A stretch of DNA of 64,000 nt from Bugulina stolonifera (lineage: Eukaryota > Bryozoa > Gymnolaemata > Cheilostomatida > Bugulidae). The notes under the pieces were generated by a model that searched no databases, was not told the origin of the DNA, and saw nothing but the letters and a program-made list of their open reading frames with translations. The position numbers and the translations under genes are program-made. Shown here piece after piece: positions 24,421-36,400 of the stretch. Every line of letters begins with the position of its first letter. The first letter of the stretch is position 1. The stretch is from contig OW285188.1 in the NCBI GenBank assembly GCA_935421135.1, positions 11,936,233 to 12,000,232 of the forward strand. The letters are read 5' to 3'.

Positions 24421-27400
24421 ATGGAGGAAAGTGAAGTTATATCACAAAACTTACACATGCTCTGTGATGCAACATCAACTGAGCAAGAGCTTGAGGCTTT
24501 AAGACTACTGAACTTGCATTTGGCCAATATTCATGCAACAAGTGATGCAGATTTTATTGAAAGACAATATCTTACACAGAGTAAAACTGTGTTGGAGGAG
24601 GGTAACCCATATCCTCTATTTCAGGTACGATGCATGATTATTTAATTTGACTGATCAGAAGGAGTAAAGTGCAAAAAACTTCATAATAATTATTACAATA
24701 ATTTAACAATTATATTTAATCAATGAATTTATTTTATCAGGAAGCTTTCTTCTACTTTATTCAGTTCAAAACTTTGTACCCGTAGTATTTTTAATAATGA
24801 TGTATTTTGATTATGCTTTGTTTTGCTTTATTTCGAAAAACAAATCAAATCATAATCCAAATACGTAATTATTAAAAATATTACAGGCACAAAATTTTAA
24901 AAGGAATAATGTAGTTTAATACTGCATAAGATATAATGTAAAATAATAATATACAAGTATTTAATAAATTGTCCTATATATCAGTTAAAAGCCTGAATTT
25001 TTGAATATCGGAACAATTTTGATCTACTTTTTCATTGATGTAAATTTATTTGGTCATTCTTATTGCAAGCAATTTATCAATATGTTATTTTAAATATTTC
25101 AGGTTACACAGTTTTGTTTTTCCAAAACTCTAAGTTTAAAGGACTGGGTAAACTACATATTTGTGAGGCGATATGGATGGTCTGAAGTTATGCCTACTGG
25201 TGCCACGCTTACTGTACAGAGAATTATTGGTGTAGGCTCTTCATCAAAAAATGAAGCTGCGATGAAATCGGATCTGAATGAATTGTTGGATGAGTTTTTG
25301 AAATGGTAAGACACCAGGATCAAACTAGGAAATCCTTTTTAGAGTATTCGCAATCTAGTCACTGCTACATGTGGTGTGTCATTCATTTGTGTGCCAGATG
25401 TGCCTGTATGTATAATCTATATATGTATGTAATTTATATACGTTTTCCCTTGGTTTGGTTTGGTTTGGTTTATTGTTTCATTCTAAAAGTTTAATTACAT
25501 TGTATTTATAATAGATAAAAGTATGTAGTGAATGCGGCCCATGTGCGCAGTAGCATAGCTAATCGAGGCGCTAGGCCGTGTAGTCAATTTAAATAGACTG
25601 ATGATACAGTTAATGAAATAGTTTAATTTGGCAGAGAGAGAAGTATGATTTAATTTAACAGCCGGCCCTACTCCAGGGAGGCTCATGAATTGTATAATGG
25701 TATATTTTTGTACTATTTCATGTTATCTTGCAGGTTGTTGTGTCAAAAACTGAGTCATGAGCTAATATTTAGTTTTCAATACACTGTACAGCAGGGTAAG
25801 CATATTGTATATATTCTCTATTAGCTTATTATGTGGTGTTTGCTTTGTGTGTTTGTAAATTTCTAGTCTATGAAATAACTGCAATCAACATGTATATTTA
25901 GTATTATCTGATCTGCATTGGATTTGTACGTCTTCTTTACAGCTATGAATCACCCTGTCATCAGGAAGCAGACGTACATACACATCCTTGAGTGGTTCCG
26001 TAGTTCAACTACAGTGTTCCATGAGGAATTCTTCAAACCATCCAAGGTGGGAGGACTTTTGTGTCTGATTAACATAAGATATAGTACACTCAATCTGCAT
26101 ACAGTGTACTGTTTCAGTGTTTAACACTTCATCAGTGCAGCTTAGAGATATGCTTGGGAGAACACCTTAGCAATACTGTATATATACACCAAAGCGTATT
26201 TAAAAGGTGTGAAATACACTGAACCAAACTTCTCAAGCTGCCAGAGACAGCGAGAATTGCGTAATGCTAGCAGTTCAGTGTATCTCCCAGGTATAGTACA
26301 TGTGCATGTGTATAGTATGTAGTAAGTCTAATGTCTTCACATTTGTTGTCAACGTGTATGAAATGTGTTACGCTAATAATTAGTGCATCACATTGTATAT
26401 ATGAGTATTTTACATACTTCAACTGTACAGAAGATTTGACATATTGATTTATTTATTCACCAGGAACTGATTATACTTGGACTAACAGACGTTTGGTCAG
26501 CTATACGGTCAGCCTGCTCATCTAAGCTTAATGCTATTGCTGAACAGTTTAACATCAAACAGCTGGAGATGTTCTTTCTAACCCTTGTGCAGGTAAACTA
26601 TTGAATTAGATCACTGAGACTCTCAACACCCTCCTCCTCCCAATGCGATTCTCACAGCTATATTTTGCAACTTTGTTGAGGGTTAGAGAGAGTTTTTTGT
26701 TTTTCTCTTTGCGAACAGCATCTATAGGTCTACAAGACCACAAGCTTACAAGTAATATTCATATATTAGATGTTCATTGGAAACTGGGTGCCTCATTCTC
26801 AGCACATATGTTGCACACTGCGCTATACCAAGTGTGTAAGTACGCCTAAACACTAATCGTTGTATAAATATATACATGGGCACACCAAAATATCAAATTA
26901 AAAAAAGTGTGACATGTTGGGGTATTTCACAAGCCCCCAAACCCGCCCCTTTGTTATATTCCTGATGGCCAATTTGTAGGTTTTTAATTGACTTTCTTCA
27001 TTGTAAATATTCCAGTGATGCCCAAAGATTGAGAAAGCGATTGGAATTTTAATTGGACATAAATATTGAGATGTTCCAGATGAAATTTATACTTTGGAAT
27101 TCTTACGGAATTTTTGGAGTGTCCAATTTTAAATGACTATAGCCTATTGCTGTTCAATGATTAGAATTATGCTAAATGCAGAACATGATCAACTCATGTG
27201 ATGTTTTACTCTTACATTGACTAGATATGTCGAGATACGGGGAGCAGCTGGCAAGCTAAAGAGGGCGCTGTAATGGGTCTCAATGTTATAGTGAGGCGTT
27301 TCCAGTGGGTTGGTTCAGGTGATGAGACCACGTCAGTCGCTGACGTGCAGAGTGACCAACAGAAGGTCGAGTTTCGTCTCAAGGTCAGCATACGAAAACT

Positions 27401-30400
27401 AATATAATTATTAAGTCGTAATAATGTGATTCACTGTTTCTATATTAGGTAATGTTGTTATGCACTATATTATATCATATTGTATTGTATTATGTTGTAT
27501 TATATTATGTTCTATTGTATTATATTATATTATATTATGTTGCAATCAAGTGGTATTCATCATAGGTTGACACGTTGATCAATTTCTACGATTAAAATCG
27601 CTACTATTTGTTTTGATATTGATTTAATAGTTTGGCACACAGTCTCTACAACGTATCCCAGAGTTCATCAGCGCTACATTGCATGATGTCATATTCCTAC
27701 TGCTGTCTGACCCACAGCTAAGTATCAGAGAACATGCAATCAAGACGTTCTCCTCTTACCTCTCCAGATGTGACTTCCAGGTTGGTGTTGTTACTGGTAT
27801 AATCAGAGCCTCACTTTCAAACTACAATTCCTTAGTCTCTGATAGCACGCAGTCTACAAATAATAGCTTCAATGATTGTGGGCGTGGAAGCCCCCTCCCC
27901 CTGCAAAATACTTTCTTGCCAAGCTCCAGAACTGTTTAGTTTTCATGATCTAAAAGAATTTTAAATTGTTAATTAAATTCTGTGTCTTTCTCCAGCTGTA
28001 AAACTGATTCAAAGGGTTTCTGTCCAGTCATGGTATCCAATGATCAGTGGTTGGAGGAAGTTTTGTACTTAGGCCTATTTCTTATACGTACTTTGTTGCT
28101 ACATGTATATAATTATTATATTATATAACATGTACATGTATGTGTACTTTCATATTCTAGTTGGTCACATTTGCATTATATTTCGAATTTTAGGAAGCGA
28201 TGTCATCGTTTAATGAAGTAATCTCAGCTCTATGCAAGGGAGCTAGTCTATCACAAGAGGAAATGCTCCAGGTAAAACCTATTAACAGATTTTGTATTGT
28301 TTCTCAATGTCATTTGAACTGGTTGAACATTGAGTAGTGGTGTACTGGTAGTAGTATAACAGTTTAGAGCGAGACATGCATAGTGATTTATTGCATAATC
28401 TTATGGTTTCAAGTGCTTGGACGATCCAAGAAATTCAGAGGTCTGAAAATTGCGATAAAGGAAATTTTATATGTCTTGTGTTTAAACACTGCTATCAGAG
28501 TGATGTACCTATGCAATAGAGCTCTAGAAGCCATAGTATACTTACTACTAATATTACATGGCCTGCTTAATGTCTAAGTGATTTATGTCTCTGATGTAGT
28601 TCACTGATATCTCACAACTAGTGATGTCACCCAACCTCTGCTGGATGAATGCATACTTGGCCGAAGGTTTACTTGGACTGTGTATATTTCTGGTCAAGGT
28701 AATGGTGATAATATATCAATACATTACCCATGGACTGGCACATTGGTAGTAGGTCTAGTTGAGCCATATAGAAACTGTTCTTGTACGTTGAACAATGTTA
28801 GCTTCATGAAGTATTGACTGTGGTTGACTGTTCAATGGTTGTATTATATGTTATTTTGTTACTTTTTATATATACATGTAATCCCCTTCATGTACATATA
28901 TGTGGTACACAGGCTACTGTTTATGTTTCAGCACATACCTCCAGATCACCTACTTCCCAGCTGGGCTCTATGCATGAACACTCTGTCGCTCTACCTCACA
29001 CATCCTGCCTCCACCGTGCGTCAGGCCACTAGTAAAGTCATCAAGTTTTTAGGTATGGGTATCAGCATCAATTTCTTGTTATTGAATTTGTTTTTATATT
29101 CAAGACATTCACTGTATTTACAGATGATGCATTTACTAGATTAAAACTGTCTATCATACGGCGAAAATGGTGATACGGTGACTTTGTATTAGTATATTCT
29201 CACCTCATCTGATAATTTTTGTGACAGTAAATTTAATATCATTCTAATGTATCTAATTTAGTAAGATCACCATTTCGTCATCGTAGTAAATGTTCATGTG
29301 TTTTGATACTGGTGCCGTGTTGGGGACTAATTTGTATAAAAATAGGATAATTATTACTATAATGGTATGGAAGATTATTTTATTGGTTTAATGTAGAAAT
29401 ATATTGTTCAGTCAAAATTTGCTCCTTCGTTGGATAAAGTATAAAAGTAGCCATTGTGTGACTAACTAACAGAAGTCATAGAGGGTGAGTGTGACTAATA
29501 TAGTGGTATGCTTTTAGTTGCTAAGGATACCAGTAATCCAGCTATACTCAAGTTGGTGCTCTCTTCACTCAGCTCTAGTTGGAAAGTTGACCTCTCGTCA
29601 CTTTCACAGAGTTGCCTCCCAGAGAACTGGAGGAATCTTCCAGAAAGTACACAGGTTTACATGAGAACCAACCGGATCCACAATCCCTCTATAACCTCTC
29701 TGCCAACCTCTCCTGCAGGTAAGCTGCTTTTTTAATTTAATGTCATTACTACCTTAATTTGTATTTCTTCTCCACTCTTCCCAATAGTTGGTATATTATT
29801 ATGCATCAGCTACTGTTAGGTGCCATATTGGCAAAATTTAAATAGTCTTAGATCCTTTTGTGTGATTGGGATTTGGAGAGCAAGCCAATAATATATAGAG
29901 AAGACAACTTCTCCTGCTTCACTTTTGCCAAAAATTGATCCTATCTCAAATTTTCTCCACTTCTGCACCTGTATATTCATTTGGGGTTGCTGAACTTTGA
30001 TTAGATATTTAGAATCTTTTTTTCAAATTAGCTATAGTGAAATAGTCTGGCTTTCAATGTATTCTGCTCTACACTGTGTGTACAATGATTTACTTTGTCT
30101 CTGTTATGTTATTCAGAGAAGGGCACGGCAGTGTCAAAGACATGGGAGTGGAGGGAGGGAAGATTGTTGGCGTATGAACTTGTTTTTCAGTTCTTGATTA
30201 AGAACCATTGGTTGTATACATTTGGTACGTCTGGTGCAATAAAGCCTCATTCCAATAGCTACTATGACGAACATAAAAGGTAAGCATTTATTTATAGAAT
30301 GACAAAAAATGTTTAATTTGAAATAATTTTGTTATCTACAAGTTTTTATGTTAAGAAATCATATTTTATTGATGAATTTTTAATAGTTTTGAAGGAAAAG

Positions 30401-33400
30401 TAGCGCCTTTTTCTGAATGTTCCTATCTTGAATCATTGATTAAATTATTATACTAAGTTACATGTAGTAGCAATGTTATAATATACAGTATTATGGTAGT
30501 ATGTTATGCTAAGCAGCAGAACGCTATATTACGGTATTCTATATCACATTATATTGTTATAAATGCATATATCCTTCCATCGTTAGCCTCTTCTTAGATT
30601 TGGTTATGTTGTAGATCACATTCTCCCGCAAACACAGATCTCTTGCGTCCATTACAATCCTACGGAGGTATAACTATGCAGTCAGTAAAGTCTCCGTCTA
30701 ACGCAACTGTCAATGGAACATACAATCGTTCCTTCAACCTCAGAGAGGTATTAAAGTGTATATTCTATTAGATCACGTCTTTCTGATCAAAATTACATGC
30801 TTTTTGAATGACATTCTTGATATCCACTTGTCGAATCCATTTCCACTATTTTACTTTAAGCATCCAAGTTTTTTATTATTTCACTGCCTACTTTATAATT
30901 TTCAGTGCTGCTACACATCCAATTTTTGTTCAAGTACACATAATGTTCATATACTTATATGATTTAGCTCACACTGATATTATTTGCCTGCTATATTTTA
31001 GCCTCCTCATCCATCTTTAATCATTCACTCAGAGTCATCTGGCTCTCTAGACAGAAAGGTAAGTTTTACATGCGTCTTCATAGTATAGTTTTTGATAGAT
31101 TAAACTACATTTAAATTGCGTTTAAATTATGAGCCAAATAAAGTCGATATACTAGTCGACATTGTATGTTGTAAGGAAGTTTATACAGTTATATTGATGT
31201 CTGTATTGTATTTAAGTGTCATTTCATCATTTCTTTTAGTTTCAAAGATCATCTGACGCGCCCCGAGAAGCTATGCTGAGGCCTCGGTAAGAAATCATAT
31301 ACATTGACCTTCACATTTCAATGTTGTAGGGCAAATTATAATGTAAAAGCAATTGTGAAAGTTAATGTGTTTAGTGTTTGTTATTTTACAAGTTTGCTTC
31401 TCTTGGTAGTTGACTGGAAAACCTTTGGCATAAGATGTACATTTCTAAACTATCACACTGAGCTATCAGAGTGATAGAATAGAAACTTGCATAGAGACTC
31501 TTCTATGAATTCTAACTTGAATAATGTTATGGATAATTATTTGAAAAACCAAATTATCATGTGAATTTCATTCACAATGTTCTTTATTATTATTTGCTGT
31601 CTGATTCCCCACTACTTGTTTGACTCCACTTAATAGTACATGTGTATAAATGACCAACAGGTTCCGTGGTCAAGTTGGCCATCACTCACCTCAACTGAGA
31701 CATAGAAGGAATCATGGGTAATTATCTTCTCTCTGTCACTCACTCTCCACGCCTTTGACTCACACAGCCACTCACAATCCTTGTTATGTTTACCTGTTAT
31801 ATAACCACAATTAGTTTCACATACGCAGCGTACATATGTAACGTAATATGAAATTCCGCAAGCTACAGCATATTCATTTGTAGTATTTGTCTTCTTTCTA
31901 TTTTCAATAGAAGAGACAATTACTTGCGAGTGACTCATCATCGATTAATAGTCGCTGATTTCAGCTTATACCACTATTTGACTGTGATAGCCATAGTGTT
32001 ACTGTGTTACCCATTATTGTTTTGCGCCACTCTGTAAAACAACATGATAGTAATTTCTGTGGGCAAAATTCAAGCACTCACGGCTTGAATATACTCTTGG
32101 TCTACCAACCCAGTACTGTCTGGTTTCTGAGGTTACCCTCATTTGGGGTTGACCAATCAGTGACCCCCATTTGGAAGCTTGGGGTTGACCAATCAGTGAC
32201 CCCCATTTTGGGTTTGGGGTTGATCAATCAGTGACCCCCATTTGGAGGTTTGAGCGGAAGAGAATATTAAGAGTTGTGGTACATTACAGCTCATGGGAAT
32301 TAACTCTCAGTAAATGACTGGTCAATGTCACAGATGTTTATAATATGCAATAGATAAACTGACACCTATGGACATGATGTTCTGCGTCAAGTTTGCTTTG
32401 CTGATTTTACTCTGAAATATAATGAACCATTGGACAGACCTTGTGTAAACACTGTGATCTCAGCCTGACTAGGGTGTTTTGTTCAGGGTGTTGTTCTATT
32501 ATATGATTGTCCATACCTTGTATGTTTGGCTCCCCATGCATCAGCATATACATGTATGTTTAATATGGGTTTTCCATAATCTTAACCGTGGATATATGTT
32601 TAGAGCAGTTTCCATCATACCCCTCTCTAATTGTCAAATGGAGAAGAGTATAGCAATTACCATTGTTACCGACAGCAGCCATTATTAGTTCTTTATTTCC
32701 TCTTTTACTCTTGCACATGTTTTAATAGGAATAAAAAGCAATCAAAAAGTTGGTAATTACTCATCATACGATGAAATAATGCGTAGTGTAGTACATAGCG
32801 TAATTTATATTTCTATGTCGTACGTAGTTTGGAGAAGCCGGCCATGTTAAATGTGCCGAGACCACGTTCAACACTAAAGAGGTATAATTTATTGTGCTGT
32901 AACCATATTGTTTGTTTAAGTTAGTGCTTGGTCACTATAATATTGTCATTCTGCAATGTAGTATACCGATATGATTACGGTTATTTCTTCATCATATAGT
33001 CCTGATAGTCGACAGTTAAACATGATGCTTCACATCATATCGTGAACTTTAGTAGCGATCTCTCTCATTGTATACATGTACATGTGTATACAATGTACTT
33101 GTGTGTGTGTATATATAGAAATTTTCACATCATAGAAAGAAGTTATGTGTATATCTCCGAAATGTAGGAAATTGAATGGTGATTTCACATCTGTCTTTAC
33201 CGAAATCTAGTAAAATATGTACGAGTATTTTGGGGTTTGCTGCAACCCAATTGTTGATAATATTTTGTTAATAGATTAATACAGTGTATTTATCTTAGCT
33301 GGTTTCTAACTAATGTTTTCGATATGAAAAGCTATTGTACTACATCTTACACGTACACAAAGCCAAACACAACTTATAATTTTTGATTTCACCATATTTG

Positions 33401-36400
33401 TGTAAAATAATTTTATTTGATGCTAGCCAATAGGGTAATTTGAGAATCTCATTTATCATTGTCTATTATCATCTTTTGCAATATCATACATTTATAAACG
33501 TTCTAAAGACTACAATATAATATCTATGTGGGAATGAATATATCCTACCGGTATATTTGGAATATATAAGGAAAATACAGATATTTCTTGCCTAAACTCA
33601 AGTTTTTAAAATGTTGTGATGCTATCATTATGGTGTCAGGAGAATGTATAATGGCTTGTGGTTTCCTTTAGGCGGGCTACACTGGACCATCAAAATCTCA
33701 TGGCCAAGTTGAACCCAACGTCACGTCACTATCCATATGGAGACAAATGTAAAAGCTCATCACGACTGGGAGGTAGTGTATAGACTGTGATCTATAAAGT
33801 GTTCCTTTAGGTCTGAATAGTTCAGTTTATAATTTTAATCATAAAGCCATAAGTTGTACAAGAAGGTAGAGCACAGGCTAGGATATCCAGCACTCAATTG
33901 TATGTTACATGGATGAATATAATATAACTGAATATCCTACAGATGGAGTTAACATAACCGCTATGCCACTCATTACTGCTGTCAAGCATTTGGAACGCTC
34001 ACAGACTGAAGAAAAGTCGAGCAGTTTTTCTCAGAATGCAGATGAAATTATAGATTCACTGCCTGTACCAGACCAGCCTAGCAACAAGTAAGATCTCTTT
34101 CCTATGTGACTGTTGAAGGAATTCTGTCTTAAAATTTTATGTTATTAGTTGTAAGTTTTAAATGTTGAAGTTGTTTGGTGCTTGGTTTTGTTATAGTTAT
34201 TTTTCGACTTTCAATTGATTCATTTAAGTTTAATATGTTTTATTTGCATCTTAATTCTTAGTTTGATTTGTCATTATTATTGATTTTCATTATTGTCCTG
34301 CATTGCGATAGACAGGCAGCAGAAGGTGCGGTATCAGAGAATGAGAGAAGGAGATTAATGACTCTTTCAAAAGAGAGTTCCATGTCAGAACTGCTGATGA
34401 ATATCTTGCATCAGGCTGTTGAATGTGTGAACAGTGGAAGTTGGGAGCTCCGACGCATGTCCCAGCAGGTACTGAGGCTTTACATGTTTGTCACCATGTC
34501 ACTCATGCTATCATGTAGCTTGTACAATTATTCATGCTCGTCATGTTCTTGTCACTCTGAATAGACCTATCTTTGGCGATTATTCCCTCAATGATAGCAT
34601 TATATAGTTGGAGTTATCTTGCCTTCAATTTAACATAAACTCATGTCAGCCTATCAGATTTCGGGTAACAATCAACAGTCAATTGTAACGATGATAACAA
34701 CTTTCGGCTTTAGACCAGCGACCTTTTGCATTAATAACACTGGTGGATTATCTAGAGATAGTCACTGATGTCATATAGCCTAATAGTCAATTTGATGTTG
34801 CTACAAATCTAATTTTAACTGCTTCATCACTGCGATATAGATTAAGTCTGTAGTACATAAACTGACGGTGAAAGCAATGGTTACTTTGGTATATTACCCT
34901 GATGCACCTACGTATACTGACATGTACATGTACACACACTACATAATATGACATATGATTCCAATAGGTATTACCTTGCCTTATGGAGATCATGAGATGG
35001 TATGATATGTCTCTACTCGTAAAATATTGGGCTGAGAATCTATCAACACACACAACTGTAAATAGTTACGGAGCCTCTCTTTCATTCTTATACTCAGTGT
35101 CACACGCTGCCAAATTATATCCCCTGCTCATTGATCCTCCAGACAATTGGCTCGTGAGTTGATACTGTTATTAATTCACTTTCATGTCGTTGGGTTTCCC
35201 TTTGTTTCTAGATAAATTCAGTTGATTAGGCAATAGTGACTTTTATTATCTTCTCATGTACAATGTAGTTGAAGCAGAGAAGTAGATAATTCCAAATTGC
35301 ATACATGCAGCCGACATCAAATTTTTCAAGAGAAGCAATTGTTACTTGCTACTCCATCATTATTGTTTCCATAACTGCGTGCTTTGTAAATAATTTTTCA
35401 TCGTGGCTATAATTTTAAGTACAATTAAGTTTTAAGCACATTCATAACTGCATTCTGTAACGTGTGTTGTATGCTTATTACTTACATTCATTTTGTTGCA
35501 GGACTTACAAGTTTGCAAGAATGAAGTGAAGAAGATAATAGATTGTATGGTTACGCAACTCTCCATTTACATTCCAACATTTCTACAGATTCTGAAACGA
35601 CCGACTCTGGATAAGCTCTCTATCATAGCTGTACAAGTCCTACTCACGTCTGCAAGTTTTATTAACAGCTCTGCTTTCCCCACACCGGTGTGTAGACCTG
35701 CGTTTCCATGTTATACAAGCAGTTGATTAGTAACTTTAGTCATGGTTAAAATATTCAAGGCTGTACTATGCTCTACCTGAGTTACTAATATTGTAGCCTA
35801 CCGCTGCCACTGCAGTGACAGATGCTGTTGATTGTATTAAACTGATCACCATACTGAACCACCCAACTGGGAGGATACAGAAATACAGGCCTCCTGTTGT
35901 GTCTAACAGAATATTACTTCCTGGCAGCGGATTTCTCAGGTTAGTCAGCAGATTGTGTCACTGTTGGATACTTGATCTCTCTACTACAGCCTTCATACCG
36001 AGTGTAGTTATTTGTATCAATCTGCATGAACATCATCTAGTCAAATGTATAAAGATAACCAACATATTGGTTTTGTAACCAGAAATAGCATTTTTTCCTA
36101 GCCATTCTGCTCACATAGTGGGGGAATAGTGCACTTGATGTTTATCTGTATCTATTACAGTGTATGACTGTAGCACTTATTAGATTTGTAGGATATTGTA
36201 CAGTTCTAATTTGGTTATAATTGTGATAATAGGATATAGTGCGGCCAAGATCAATTACTTTGTGTCACACAGTATCACTTTAATAGTTGTTATAGTTGGA
36301 GTTATGAGAAATACATCAAACTCGTTATGACTCATCAGTGAATTAAGTGAAAGAATTGATATTCTAGTTGTAACTCATTGGACTCGGATCAGCTGTCAGT

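Noticed and set aside
34690..34735. Minus-strand T-arm-like sequence (AAAGGTCGCTGGTCTAAAGCC)
   Set aside because: No complete cloverleaf or box A at the right distance was found.
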